Position numbers and translations under genes: made by a program | Part shown: positions 23,113 through 31,811 of the stretch, one piece after another | Layout of the letters: each line of letters begins with the position of its first letter | Numbering within the stretch: position 1 is the stretch's first letter | Notes under the pieces: model-generated | Databases searched by the model: none | The model's input: the letters and a program-made list of their open reading frames with translations, nothing else | Told to the model about the DNA's origin: nothing | NCBI RefSeq assembly: GCF_000161455.1 | Contig: NZ_CM000745.1 | Location: forward strand, 3,678,230-3,733,647 | Origin: Bacillus pseudomycoides DSM 12442 | Lineage (GTDB): Bacteria > Bacillota > Bacilli > Bacillales > Bacillaceae_G | Direction of reading: 5' to 3' | DNA: 55,418 bases

Positions 23113-24384
23113 ATGTCTATTCAAATCCCACGCGGAACGCAAGATATTCTTCCAGGAACCGTTGAGTTATGGCAGTATATCGAAGGGCAAGCACGCGAAA
23201 TTTGCCGTCGTTACAACTATAAAGAGATTCGTACACCAATTTTTGAGCACACAGAATTATTTTTACGCGGTGTTGGTGATACAACAGATATCGTACAAAA
23301 AGAAATGTACTCATTCCAAGATCGTGGCGAACGTAGCTTAACATTACGTCCAGAAGGAACTGCACCTGTTGTACGTTCTTATGTTGAAAATAAAATGTAT
23401 GGTGATGCAACACAGCCAACGAAATTATATTACATCGGTCAAATGTTCCGTTATGAAAGACCACAAGCGGGTCGCTATCGTCAATTCGTACAATTTGGTA
23501 TCGAGGCAATCGGTAGTAATGATCCAGCAATTGATGCGGAAGTGATTGCACTTGCTGTAGAATTCTACCGCGGCATGGGATTAAAAAACATTAAAGTTGT
23601 CCTAAATAGCTTAGGTGATGCAGCGAGCCGTCAAGCGCACCGTGAGGCGTTAATCGCTCACTTTGAGCCTCGCATCGGCGAATTCTGTTCAGATTGCCAA
23701 TCTCGTTTAGAGAAAAATCCACTTCGTATTTTAGACTGTAAAAAGGACCGTGATCATGAATTAATGAGCACAGCACCGTCTATTACAGAATACTTAAACG
23801 AAGAATCAACAACGTACTATGAAAAAGTACAAGAGTTATTAACAATGATGGGTGTCCCATTTGAAAAAGATCCAAACCTAGTGCGCGGTTTAGATTACTA
23901 TCAGCACACTGTATTTGAGATTATGAGTGAAGCAGACGGTTTCGGTGCAATCACGACATTAAGTGGCGGTGGTCGCTATAACGGTCTTGTACAAGAAATC
24001 GGTGGTCCAGAAATGCCTGGTATTGGTTTTGCGATGAGTATTGAACGTTTAATTATGGCGCTGAAAGCTGAAAATATTGAATTACCAATTGAACATAACA
24101 TTGATTGCTACGTTGTAGCACTTGGAGATAAAGCGAAAGATCACGCAGCAAAAATTGCATTTGATCTTCGTAAAGCTGGATTATCAGTTGAAAAAGATTA
24201 TTTAGATCGCAAAATGAAAGCACAATTTAAATCAGCAGATCGTCTAAATGCGAAATATGTAGCTGTATTAGGAGAAGATGAGCTAGATAAAGGCATCATC
24301 AACTTAAAAGATATGGCAACAGGTGGACAAGAAGAAGTGGCTTTAGATGTATTTGCTTCATATGTAGCAGAGAAATTAATATAG
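23113..24384 (+). CDS. hisS: Histidyl-tRNA synthetase
   Basis: The 423-residue class II synthetase begins with the usual IPRGTQDILPG. Motif 2 is MFRYERPQAGRYRQFVQFG (near 112-130), the histidine-binding segment LVRGLDYYQHTVFE lies near 257, and motif 3 contains GIGFAMSIERL near 297. The C-terminal anticodon-binding domain spans about 330-420. GAGGAGGAACTG lies before the ATG. It is controlled by the T-box and followed after 12 nt by aspS. Confidence 0.97.
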   Translation: MSIQIPRGTQDILPGTVELWQYIEGQAREICRRYNYKEIRTPIFEHTELFLRGVGDTTDIVQKEMYSFQDRGERSLTLRPEGTAPVVRSYVENKMYGDATQPTKLYYIGQMFRYERPQAGRYRQFVQFGIEAIGSNDPAIDAEVIALAVEFYRGMGLKNIKVVLNSLGDAASRQAHREALIAHFEPRIGEFCSDCQSRLEKNPLRILDCKKDRDHELMSTAPSITEYLNEESTTYYEKVQELLTMMGVPFEKDPNLVRGLDYYQHTVFEIMSEADGFGAITTLSGGGRYNGLVQEIGGPEMPGIGFAMSIERLIMALKAENIELPIEHNIDCYVVALGDKAKDHAAKIAFDLRKAGLSVEKDYLDRKMKAQFKSADRLNAKYVAVLGEDELDKGIINLKDMATGGQEEVALDVFASYVAEKLI

Positions 24385-24396
24385 GGGGAACGAACA

Positions 24397-26172
24397 ATGG
24401 CTGAAAGAACACATGCATGTGGAAAAGTAACAGTAGAAGCAGTTGGACAAACCGTTCAATTAAAAGGTTGGGTACAAAAACGCCGTGACTTAGGCGGACT
24501 CATTTTCATCGACTTACGTGACCGTACAGGTATCGTGCAAGTTGTATTTAACCCAGAAACATCAAAAGAAGCACTAGAAGTAGCAGAAACAATTCGTAGC
24601 GAATACGTATTACACGTAGAAGGAACAGTTGTTGAACGTGGTCAAGGTGCAATTAATGAAAATATGGCAACAGGGCGCATTGAAGTACAAGCAACGAAAG
24701 TAAATGTATTAAATGCAGCAAAAACAACGCCGATTATTATTGCAGACGATACAGATGCATCAGAAGATGTTCGTTTAAAATATCGTTATTTAGATTTACG
24801 TCGCCCTGTTATGTATAACACATTCAAAATGCGTCACGACGTGACAAAAACAATTCGTAACTTCTTAGATTCAGAAGAGTTTTTAGAAGTTGAAACACCA
24901 ATTTTAACAAAGAGTACACCAGAAGGAGCACGTGACTATTTAGTACCAAGCCGTGTGCATGAAGGTGAATTTTACGCGTTACCTCAATCTCCACAGCTAT
25001 TTAAACAGCTTCTAATGGTCGGCGGATTTGAGCGTTATTATCAAGTAGCACGTTGTTTCCGCGATGAAGATTTACGTGCCGATCGTCAACCAGAATTCAC
25101 ACAAATTGACATCGAGGCATCATTCTTAACACAAGATGAAATTCTAGAAATGATGGAACGTATGATGACAAAAGTGATGAAAGATGCAAAAGGCGTAGAG
25201 GTTCGTGCACCATTCCCTCGTATGAAGTATGCTGATGCAATGGCTCGCTACGGTTCTGATAAACCAGATACACGCTTTGCAATGGAGCTTACTGACTTAT
25301 CTGAGTTTGCAGCAGATTGCGGCTTCAAAGTGTTCACAAGTGCTGTAGAAAGCGGCGGGCAAGTAAAAGCAATTAATGCAAAAGGTGCAGCAGGTAAATA
25401 TTCTCGTAAAGACATTGATGCATTAACTGAATTCGTAAAAGTATACGGAGCAAAAGGTTTAGCTTGGTTAAAAGTTGAAGAAGATGGCTTAAAAGGACCA
25501 ATTGCGAAATTCTTCGGTGAAGAAGATGCAAACGTACTAATGAGCACATTAGATGGGGCTGCGGGTGACTTATTATTATTCGTTGCTGATAAAAAGAGCG
25601 TTGTTGCAGATAGCTTAGGTGCACTTCGTTTACGCTTAGGTAAAGAACTTGAGTTAATTGACGAAAGCAAATTTAACTTCCTATGGGTAACAGATTGGCC
25701 GCTTCTTGAGTATGATGAAGATGCTGATCGCTACTTCGCAGCGCATCATCCATTCACAATGCCATTCCGTGAAGATGTTGAGTTATTAGAAACAGCACCA
25801 GAAAAAGCGCGTGCACAAGCATATGACCTTGTATTAAACGGTTATGAGCTTGGTGGTGGTTCACTTCGTATTTATGAGCGTGATGTACAAGAAAAAATGT
25901 TCAAAGCTCTTGGATTCTCTCAAGAAGAAGCACAAGAACAATTCGGATTCTTATTAGAAGCGTTCGAATATGGTACACCACCACATGGCGGAATCGCATT
26001 AGGTTTAGACCGTCTCGTAATGTTACTTGCAGGCCGTACAAACCTTCGTGATACAATTGCATTCCCGAAAACAGCAAGCGCAAGCTGCTTATTAACAGAT
26101 GCTCCAAGTCCTGTTGCAGAAGCGCAGCTTGAAGAGCTATACTTACAATTAAACGTAAAAGAAGAGAAGTAA
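24397..26172 (+). CDS. aspS: Aspartyl-tRNA synthetase
   Basis: The 591-residue bacterial-type class IIb synthetase has an N-terminal OB-fold anticodon domain (GWVQKRRDLGGLIFIDLRDR near 25-44), motif 2 CFRDEDLRADRQPEFTQID near 218-236, the bacterial insertion domain (about 290-410) and motif 3 GIALGLDRLVMLLAG near 530. AGGGGGAACGAACA precedes the ATG. In Bacillus it follows hisS under the same T-box, as here. A terminator follows. Confidence 0.97.
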   Translation: MAERTHACGKVTVEAVGQTVQLKGWVQKRRDLGGLIFIDLRDRTGIVQVVFNPETSKEALEVAETIRSEYVLHVEGTVVERGQGAINENMATGRIEVQATKVNVLNAAKTTPIIIADDTDASEDVRLKYRYLDLRRPVMYNTFKMRHDVTKTIRNFLDSEEFLEVETPILTKSTPEGARDYLVPSRVHEGEFYALPQSPQLFKQLLMVGGFERYYQVARCFRDEDLRADRQPEFTQIDIEASFLTQDEILEMMERMMTKVMKDAKGVEVRAPFPRMKYADAMARYGSDKPDTRFAMELTDLSEFAADCGFKVFTSAVESGGQVKAINAKGAAGKYSRKDIDALTEFVKVYGAKGLAWLKVEEDGLKGPIAKFFGEEDANVLMSTLDGAAGDLLLFVADKKSVVADSLGALRLRLGKELELIDESKFNFLWVTDWPLLEYDEDADRYFAAHHPFTMPFREDVELLETAPEKARAQAYDLVLNGYELGGGSLRIYERDVQEKMFKALGFSQEEAQEQFGFLLEAFEYGTPPHGGIALGLDRLVMLLAGRTNLRDTIAFPKTASASCLLTDAPSPVAEAQLEELYLQLNVKEEK

Positions 26173-26179
26173 GAAGGAG

Positions 26180-26218
26180 TCCTAGATGGTTATACTAAAC
26201 CCATCTAGGATTTTTTTT
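26180..26218 (+). terminator. Intrinsic terminator of hisS-aspS
   Basis: TCCTAGATGG and CCATCTAGGA form a perfect 10-bp stem with an 11-nt loop, followed by eight T. Confidence 0.93.
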
Positions 26219-26221
26219 AGT

Positions 26222-26720
26222 GGAAGTTTAAAAAATCTGGTTCAGATAGCAGTCGCATTTCTTCGTTGCTTCGCCAGTCCGGTGCTCGAGTAAGTAATCC
26301 TACACTCCGCATCTCCTGGCGTCAGCGCCTCGAACAGCTCGGCTCTCTGAATCCTCCTTTTTAAACGTGGATTGGAAGAGGAAGTTTAAAAAATCTGGTT
26401 CAGATAGCAGTCGCATTTCTTCGTTGCTTCGCCAGTCCGGTGCTCGAGTAAGTAATCCTACACTCCGCACCTCCTGGCGTCAGCGCCTCGAACAGCTCGG
26501 CTCTCTGGATCCTCCTTTTTAAACGTGGATTGGAAGAGGAAGTTTAAAAAATCTGGTTCAGATAGCAGTCACATTTCTTCGTTGCTTCGCCAGTCCGGTG
26601 CTCGAGTAAGTAATCCTACACTCCGCACCTCCTGGCGTCAGCGCCTCGAACAGCTCGGCTCTCTGAATCCTCCTTTTTAAACATAGATTGGAAGGGAAAT
26701 TTAAAAAGTCCGGTTTAGCT
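26222..26720. repeat. Three tandem copies of a 158-bp structured repeat plus a decayed fourth start
   Basis: Units begin at 26222, 26380 and 26538 with GGAAGTTTAAAAAATCTGG and differ at only a few positions each. A degenerate fourth start follows near 26693 (AAATTTAAAAAGTCCGGTT). The ends of each unit are inverted copies: GTTTAAAAA pairs with TTTTTAAAC, and GGTTCAGATAGC pairs with GCTCTCTGAATCC with a bulge and a mismatch. Inside, CGCCAG pairs with CTGGCG. Each unit can therefore fold into one long hairpin. The units are more GC-rich than the flanks and have no convincing ORF. They resemble a non-autonomous B. cereus group intergenic repeat; which named family, if any, is unknown to me. Confidence 0.9.
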
Positions 26721-26733
26721 AGTAATCCTTTTT

Positions 26734-26763
26734 TTGAATATGTATTTTTAGGAATTCTATAAC
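26734..26763 (+). promoter_or_regulatory. Possible promoter of tcdA
   Basis: TTGAAT, an 18-nt spacer and TATAAC lie between the repeats and tcdA. The 70-nt leader that follows shows no clear structure. Confidence 0.35.
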
Positions 26764-26837
26764 TTTTTCTATACAAATAGTCGGAAAAACGCTAGAATAC
26801 ATGGTAGACCATTTTTGTAATAGGAGTGTAGAGCTGA

Positions 26838-27605
26838 ATGTTACATCAATTTTCACGTAATGAATTAGCCTTCGGAAAAGAAGGTCTTGAAATATTAAAA
26901 AATAGTACAGTTGGTATTCTAGGAATTGGCGGTGTAGGTTCATTCGCAGCAGAAGCGTTAGCGCGTTCTGGCGTAGGACGTCTTGTATTAGTTGATAAAG
27001 ACGTTGTAGATATTACAAATGTAAACCGTCAAATTCATGCTTTAGTATCTACTGTAGGACGTTCAAAAGTAGAATTAATGAAAGAGCGCATTGCAGACAT
27101 TAATCCGGAATGTGAAGTAATTGGACTAGAAATGTTTTATACAGATGAAACATATGAAGAGTTCTTTAAACACGGCTTAGATTTCGTAGTGGATGCATCT
27201 GATACAATTACGTTCAAAATTCATTTAATTAAACAATGTTTACGTCGTAAAATTAAAATTATCTCAAGTATGGGCGCAGCAAATAAAATGGACCCAACTC
27301 GTTTCCGTATTGCGGACATTTCTAAAACACATACAGATCCAATTGCGAAAGTAATTCGTACGAAGCTTCGTAAAGAGGGTATTAAAAAAGGTGTAAAAGT
27401 TGTCTTCTCTGACGAAAACCCAATCGTAATTCGTGAAGAAGTACGTAAAGAAATCGTACCAGACGAAAATGCGAAAATTCGTAAAGCGAAATTACCACCT
27501 TCCTCAAATGCCTTCGTACCATCTGTGGCTGGTTTAATTATGGCGAGTCACGTTGTACGTGAACGTATTAAAAACGTAGAAGTGAAGCGTGTAGGGCAAG
27601 AATAA
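26838..27605 (+). CDS. tcdA: tRNA threonylcarbamoyladenosine dehydratase TcdA (YrvM)
   Basis: The 255-residue E1-like (ThiF/MoeB superfamily) enzyme has the nucleotide-binding loop GILGIGGVGSFAAEAL (near 29-44), LVDKDVVDITNVNRQIHA, and DASDTITFKIHLI near 116. TcdA dehydrates t6A37 to the cyclic form ct6A in tRNAs reading ANN codons, using ATP. AGGAG lies upstream of the ATG. It follows aspS as in B. subtilis, although the gap has been enlarged by the 158-bp repeats. Confidence 0.92.
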   Translation: MLHQFSRNELAFGKEGLEILKNSTVGILGIGGVGSFAAEALARSGVGRLVLVDKDVVDITNVNRQIHALVSTVGRSKVELMKERIADINPECEVIGLEMFYTDETYEEFFKHGLDFVVDASDTITFKIHLIKQCLRRKIKIISSMGAANKMDPTRFRIADISKTHTDPIAKVIRTKLRKEGIKKGVKVVFSDENPIVIREEVRKEIVPDENAKIRKAKLPPSSNAFVPSVAGLIMASHVVRERIKNVEVKRVGQE

Positions 27606-27610
27606 AAAAT

Positions 27611-27648
27611 AAAAAAGCGTATATTCCATGAGGAGTATACGCTTTTTT
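27611..27648. terminator. Bidirectional intrinsic terminator after tcdA
   Basis: AAAAAAGCGTATA and TATACGCTTTTTT form a perfect 13-bp stem with a 12-nt loop. It can also end the small minus-strand gene on its right. Confidence 0.92.
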
Positions 27649-27665
27649 ATTTGTATGAAAAGATG

Positions 27666-27839
27666 TTAAAGAAATATCCATATCGGTAAAACGATAGATT
27701 CAAAAGCGATTAAAAATAATAAATAATTCTCGTATTTGTCCGATTTGTATGCAGAAGTCTTTTTTAAACCTCTAATTGTGAAGAATCCTAAAAGTAACAC
27801 AAGAATCCCAAGTGTAATTTTGAAAATTGTTAATGAAAT
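27666..27839 (-). CDS. 57-residue membrane protein with no normal start codon (ATT)
   Basis: The frame reads ISLTIFKITLGILVLLLGFF, a charged middle (RGLKKTSAYKSDKYENY) and a second hydrophobic stretch (LLFLIAFESIVLPIWIFL), so two transmembrane helices are likely. A strong ribosome binding site AAAGGAG lies 9 nt before an ATT codon. No ATG, GTG or TTG exists between that site and Val14, and a TGA stop lies just upstream in frame. Either ATT is used as the start, as known for infC, or an ATG start was lost by one base change. It lies upstream of no obvious partner and precedes the tcdA terminator. Confidence 0.5.
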   Translation of the reverse strand: MSLTIFKITLGILVLLLGFFTIRGLKKTSAYKSDKYENYLLFLIAFESIVLPIWIFL

Positions 27840-27858
27840 AGATAACCTCTCCTTTCAG

Positions 27859-27873
27859 TAACAAGTCTTGTTA
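27859..27873. promoter_or_regulatory. 7-1-7 perfect palindrome upstream of the small membrane-protein gene
   Basis: TAACAAGTCTTGTTA is a perfect inverted repeat with a single central base, placed just before the ribosome binding site of the minus-strand small gene. It may be an operator; no regulator is recognised. Confidence 0.4.
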
Positions 27874-27922
27874 TGTTTATAATAGCATAAAAGTAATATA
27901 TTTCCTGTTGCTTTAGAGTATT

Positions 27923-28573
27923 TTAATTTTCTGCCGAATATATAATATCTAAATTCCCGTTTTGATCCGTTTTAAAAATAGGTGCAATTTGATCTTGCTG
28001 TTCATCTACTAACACAAGCTTCCGGGCACGGTCCATAATTCTAACAAGCATCGCATAATCTTCTTCGATTGCTTGTTGTTTTTTCGTTAAAGATGCTAGT
28101 TTGACTTCTAGTTCATCGTTTGTTTTTTGTAAGGAGGCAAGCTTTGTATGCAAGTCTTCATTTTCAATTTGTATCTTTTCTAAGTGAGGATTATTATGCC
28201 CTAGGTTTTGCAAGAATGAGATTACATCTTGCATTGTAAGAGAATGTTTATTAGAAACGATTGCTTCGGAAAAATCAGCATCAATTACGACTTTTTGTTT
28301 TGGTTTTAGCTTTAATAGTTGCTCTTTTTCTACATTTGCTTCCGAACGCTTTAACTCTTTTCTTTGCTTCTTAGCGAGCTGTGCAGCATCCTCATAATTT
28401 TGTCTGACTTCAGCATTCCAGCGAAAACCACAAGCAGCTGAAGTCCGGTTTAATTTGTCTCCAACTTCATCGAACGCTTTCAGCTGAGTACTTCCACTGC
28501 GAATATGTCGTAAAACGGTTTCTGCTAAAAGGAGATCGTCTTCTCTTGTCCATGCATCTTGGCGCGTTTTCAT
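27923..28573 (-). CDS. RsfA family prespore-type transcription factor
   Basis: The 216-residue protein has an N-terminal Myb/SANT-like domain (about 3-60: RQDAWTREDDLLLAETVLRHI, then NRTSAACGFRWNAEVRQNY), a basic linker, and a coiled-coil stretch (about 135-185). This is the layout of RsfA/YlbO proteins; B. subtilis RsfA is a forespore regulator that adjusts sigma-F-dependent genes. B. cereus group genomes carry several such paralogues, so I do not assign the name rsfA itself. The start was set at the ATG with GGAGG 8 nt upstream, not at earlier in-frame ATGs. It follows rarA by 37 nt on the same strand and may be co-transcribed; this gene is not at this place in B. subtilis. Confidence 0.82.
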   Translation of the reverse strand: MKTRQDAWTREDDLLLAETVLRHIRSGSTQLKAFDEVGDKLNRTSAACGFRWNAEVRQNYEDAAQLAKKQRKELKRSEANVEKEQLLKLKPKQKVVIDADFSEAIVSNKHSLTMQDVISFLQNLGHNNPHLEKIQIENEDLHTKLASLQKTNDELEVKLASLTKKQQAIEEDYAMLVRIMDRARKLVLVDEQQDQIAPIFKTDQNGNLDIIYSAEN

Positions 28574-28610
28574 AAGCGAAACCTCCATTATCATGTCGTT
28601 TTCGCTTAGA

Positions 28611-29897
28611 TTACCCTTTTGGTTTGCTTTTATGCGAACTTTGCAATCTTTCATATACGCCTAAAAGTGCTTGTTCGAATTTCCCCGTTGTTTTCGGCTT
28701 ATAATATTGCTTGTTTTTTATTTTATCTGGTAAGTATTGCTGCTGTACCCATCCATTTGGATAATCATGTGGATATAAGTATCCAATACCTCTACCTAAT
28801 GATTCAGCACCTCTATAGTGACTATCTTTTAAATGACTTGGGATATCGCCAGTTTGTCCGTTTCGCAAGTCGTGAAGTGCTGCATCAAGTGCCTTGTATG
28901 CTGAATTTGATTTTGGAGAAAGACAAAGTTCGATAACTGCATTGGCAAGCGGAATGCGAGCTTCTGGAAAACCAACACGTTCTGCCGACTCAATCGCAGC
29001 AAGTGTACGGGGACCTGCTTGCGGGCTAGCCAGTCCAATGTCTTCATATGCCATAATAAGAAGACGTCTCCCGATACTTTGTAAGTCACCAGCTTCAATA
29101 AGGCGCGCTAAATAATGAAGTGCAGCGTTCACATCGCTTCCGCGAACTGATTTTTGAAAGGCAGATAGGACATCATAATGAGCATCTCCGCCTTTGTCGT
29201 GAACAAAACTCTTTTTCTGTAAACATTCTTCAGCAATTTCTAATGTGATTTCGGTTGATTGATCGTCTGTTGTAAAGCTAGATAAAACAGCAAGTTCAAG
29301 TGCGTTATAAGCCGATCGCATATCTCCGCCAGAGGCATTTGCAAAGTGACACATTGCTTCATCTGTAACTGTTACATGATATTCACCTAAACCTTTTTCT
29401 TTATCTTCAAGCGCTCGTTTTAAGCCGATTAAAATATCATTTTCTGTTAGTGCGTGTAGTTCAAAGATTTGACATCGGCTACGAATGGCAGAGTTAATCG
29501 CATGGAATGGATTACTTGTTGTTGCGCCAATTAAGGTCAGAAGCCCGCTTTCTAAGTGAGGTAATAAGAAGTCTTGTTTTGCTTTATCTAAGCGGTGAAC
29601 TTCATCTAAAATTAAAACAAGGTGGCGGTGCATCTTTGCTTCTTGCACGACAACTTCCATGTCTTTTTTATTATGAGTAACAGCATTTAATAGGCGAAAG
29701 GGCGTCCCTGTACTGCCGGCAATTGCACTAGCAATCGATGTTTTTCCAGTTCCAGGTGGACCGTATAAAATCATCGATTGGAAATGGTTTGCCTGAACCA
29801 TTCGCCATAAAATTTTCCCTTCACCAACTAAATGCTCTTGACCAATTATTTCTTTAATATTTGTCGGACGCATTCGGTGTGCGAGTGGTTGTTTCAT
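28611..29897 (-). CDS. rarA: Replication-associated recombination protein RarA (MgsA-like AAA+ ATPase)
   Basis: The 428-residue protein is a clamp-loader-like AAA+ ATPase. Walker A GPPGTGKTS lies near 45, Walker B LVLILDEVHRLDKAKQDFLLPHLE near 95, and sensor 1 LIGATTSNP near 124. The C-terminal tetramerisation domain includes ALHYLARLIEAGDLQSIGRRLLIMAYEDIGLA. It acts at stalled replication forks. AAGGGAG lies 9 nt before the ATG. In B. subtilis the gene (yrvN) also lies next to cymR. Confidence 0.95.
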   Translation of the reverse strand: MKQPLAHRMRPTNIKEIIGQEHLVGEGKILWRMVQANHFQSMILYGPPGTGKTSIASAIAGSTGTPFRLLNAVTHNKKDMEVVVQEAKMHRHLVLILDEVHRLDKAKQDFLLPHLESGLLTLIGATTSNPFHAINSAIRSRCQIFELHALTENDILIGLKRALEDKEKGLGEYHVTVTDEAMCHFANASGGDMRSAYNALELAVLSSFTTDDQSTEITLEIAEECLQKKSFVHDKGGDAHYDVLSAFQKSVRGSDVNAALHYLARLIEAGDLQSIGRRLLIMAYEDIGLASPQAGPRTLAAIESAERVGFPEARIPLANAVIELCLSPKSNSAYKALDAALHDLRNGQTGDIPSHLKDSHYRGAESLGRGIGYLYPHDYPNGWVQQQYLPDKIKNKQYYKPKTTGKFEQALLGVYERLQSSHKSKPKG

Positions 29898-30197
29898 TAT
29901 GACCGTCTCCCTTAATATGTAATCATATTCTATGGTATCATCTTTTTTATGGAAAATTGAAATATACTACTGTATTTATAAGTAATTCTGCTTAATTTTT
30001 TCATTCTTCTCTTTATTGTAATAATTACCGAGTTTTTCAATGTGATTTTATGTTATCATTTTGATACATAAGTTGAAATTTCTTATAATACTATATTATG
30101 CTATAATTTCATAGGATTTTGATTTTAAAATTGTGTTCTTCTTACGAATAAAGATTTAACTAATAGAAGTGAAATTTTGAAAAGAGGTGCGAAATAG
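29898..30197. other. AT-rich divergent promoter region between rarA and cymR
   Basis: The 300-nt gap separates divergent genes. Several TATAAT-like boxes occur (for example TATAAT at 30102-30107 and TTGAAA at 30073), but no pair has a convincing spacer, so I call no single promoter. No stable hairpin, ORF or 6S-like RNA was seen. Confidence 0.5.
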
Positions 30198-30614
30198 ATG
30201 AAAATTTCAACGAAAGGCCGTTACGGCTTAACAATTATGATTGATCTTGCGAAGAAGTTTGGTGAGGGTCCAATTTCTTTAAAATCAATTGCGCAAGCGC
30301 ATGACCTATCTGAACATTACTTAGAGCAATTAATCTCTCCACTTCGTAACGCTCGTCTTGTAAAAAGTACGCGTGGTGCATATGGTGGTTATGTATTATC
30401 TGACCAACCAGCTAATATTACGGCTGGCGATGTAATTCGTGTTTTAGAAGGCCCAATTAGCGTTGTTGAAATGATAGAAGAGGAAGAACCAGCACAGCGC
30501 CAGTTGTGGATGCGTGTTCGTGATGCAGTACAAGAAGTATTAGATAGTACAACTCTAGAAGATTTAGTACGTTATGAGGAAGAGAATCATGGGGGTTATA
30601 TGTTTTACATTTAA
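30198..30614 (+). CDS. cymR: CymR, Rrf2-type master regulator of cysteine metabolism
   Basis: The 138-residue Rrf2 family repressor has an N-terminal winged helix (KISTKGRYGLTIMIDLA, then SLKSIAQAHDLSEHYLEQLISPLRNARLV) and the GAYGGYVL wing. The protein contains no cysteine, so it cannot hold an Fe-S cluster like IscR; CymR instead acts in complex with CysK and responds to O-acetylserine. In B. subtilis its targets include the yrrT-mtnN-mccA-mccB operon, which lies 21 kb downstream in this window. AGAGGTG lies before the ATG. It precedes the cysteine desulfurase yrvO. Confidence 0.94.
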   Translation: MKISTKGRYGLTIMIDLAKKFGEGPISLKSIAQAHDLSEHYLEQLISPLRNARLVKSTRGAYGGYVLSDQPANITAGDVIRVLEGPISVVEMIEEEEPAQRQLWMRVRDAVQEVLDSTTLEDLVRYEEENHGGYMFYI

Positions 30615-30649
30615 TTCCTTGTGAAACGATTTGGAAAGAAGGAGATCTG

Positions 30650-31795
30650 ATGGAACGCATTTACTTAGATCATGCTGCGACATCTCCGGCTCACCCAGAA
30701 GTAGTCGAAAAGATGATTCCATATATGACAGAAATATTTGGTAATCCGTCTAGTATTCATTTTTATGGACGCCAAACGCGCCATGCTGTAGATGAAGCAA
30801 GACGTGTTTGTGCACGTAGCATTCATGCAAATCCAAATGAAATTATTTTTACAAGCGGTGGTACGGAGGCTGATAATTTAGCACTTTTAGGTGTGGCACG
30901 TGCAAACCGCAATAAAGGAAATCATATTATTACGACGCAGATTGAACATCACGCTATTTTGCATACATGTGAAGCATTAGAGCGAGAAGGCTTTGAGGTG
31001 ACGTATTTACCGGTTGATGAAACGGGTCGTGTTCAAGTTTCTGATGTAAAAGAGGCGTTAACAGATGAAACGATTCTCGTATCTGTTATGTTTGGAAATA
31101 ATGAAGTTGGAACGGTTCAACCGATTGCAGAAATTGGAGAACTGTTAAAAGAACATCACGCTTATTTTCACACGGATGCTGTACAAGCCTACGGTTTAAC
31201 AGCAATTGATGTGAAAGAGTTAGGCATTGATTTATTATCAATCTCAGCTCATAAAATTAATGGTCCAAAAGGTGTAGGTTATTTATATGCTAGCGCGCAA
31301 GTGAAGTTTGAACCGTTATTAACGGGCGGGGAGCAAGAGCGAAAACGTCGTGCAGGTACTGAGAATGTACCTAGCATCGTTGGGCTAGAGCAAGCTGTTA
31401 AGTTGGCAGAATCAACGCGTGAGCAAAAAATTGCCCAATATGAAGGATTTAAAGATATAATGGTATCTGTCTTTCAAAAAGAAGACATTACTTTCGAGGT
31501 AAACGGAAACTTAGAATATCGCTTACCACATGTGTTTAATGTAAGTTTCACAGGAATGGATATTGAGCCGTTTCTTGTAAACTTAGACTTAGCAGGTATT
31601 GCAGTATCAAGTGGTTCTGCATGTACAGCTGGTTCTATTGACCCATCGCATGTGTTAGTGGCGATGTTTGGAAAAGATTCCGATCAAATACGTTCATCTG
31701 TACGTTTTAGCTTTGGTCTTGGTAATACGAAAGAACAAGTGGAAAAAGCAGCGTACGAAACAGTGAAAATCGTGAAGCGATTAACACAAAAATAG
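30650..31795 (+). CDS. yrvO: Cysteine desulfurase, IscS/NifS type, partner of MnmA
   Basis: The 381-residue PLP enzyme moves sulfur from cysteine to an enzyme persulfide. The PLP lysine is K202 in SISAHKINGPKG, and the active-site Cys325 lies in SSGSACTAGSIDPSHVL. The N-terminal signature YLDHAATSPAHPEV is typical of group I. The gene is immediately followed by mnmA, so its product probably supplies sulfur for tRNA 2-thiouridine, as YrvO does in B. subtilis. AGAAGGAG lies before the ATG. Position after cymR suggests cysteine-responsive expression. Confidence 0.93.
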   Translation: MERIYLDHAATSPAHPEVVEKMIPYMTEIFGNPSSIHFYGRQTRHAVDEARRVCARSIHANPNEIIFTSGGTEADNLALLGVARANRNKGNHIITTQIEHHAILHTCEALEREGFEVTYLPVDETGRVQVSDVKEALTDETILVSVMFGNNEVGTVQPIAEIGELLKEHHAYFHTDAVQAYGLTAIDVKELGIDLLSISAHKINGPKGVGYLYASAQVKFEPLLTGGEQERKRRAGTENVPSIVGLEQAVKLAESTREQKIAQYEGFKDIMVSVFQKEDITFEVNGNLEYRLPHVFNVSFTGMDIEPFLVNLDLAGIAVSSGSACTAGSIDPSHVLVAMFGKDSDQIRSSVRFSFGLGNTKEQVEKAAYETVKIVKRLTQK

Positions 31796-31811
31796 CATGG
31801 GAGGTGACATG

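Noticed and set aside
25248..25670. 140-residue open minus-strand frame inside aspS
   Set aside because: It is Ser/Ala/Pro-rich in the way antisense frames of AT-rich coding DNA are, and aspS is intact on the other strand.
26222..26720. Could the tandem repeats be a CRISPR array?
   Set aside because: The units are 158 bp with no variable spacers and no cas gene nearby; they are plain tandem duplications.
26558..26776. Minus-strand ORF across the third 158-bp repeat
   Set aside because: It does not recur in the other two copies as a comparable full frame and its body is the repeat arm; no ribosome binding site at the start.
26173..26837. A 6S RNA gene was looked for near aspS-tcdA and rarA
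   Set aside because: The gap next to aspS is filled by the repeats and the rarA-cymR gap is AT-rich without a long bulged hairpin, so no 6S RNA could be called in either.
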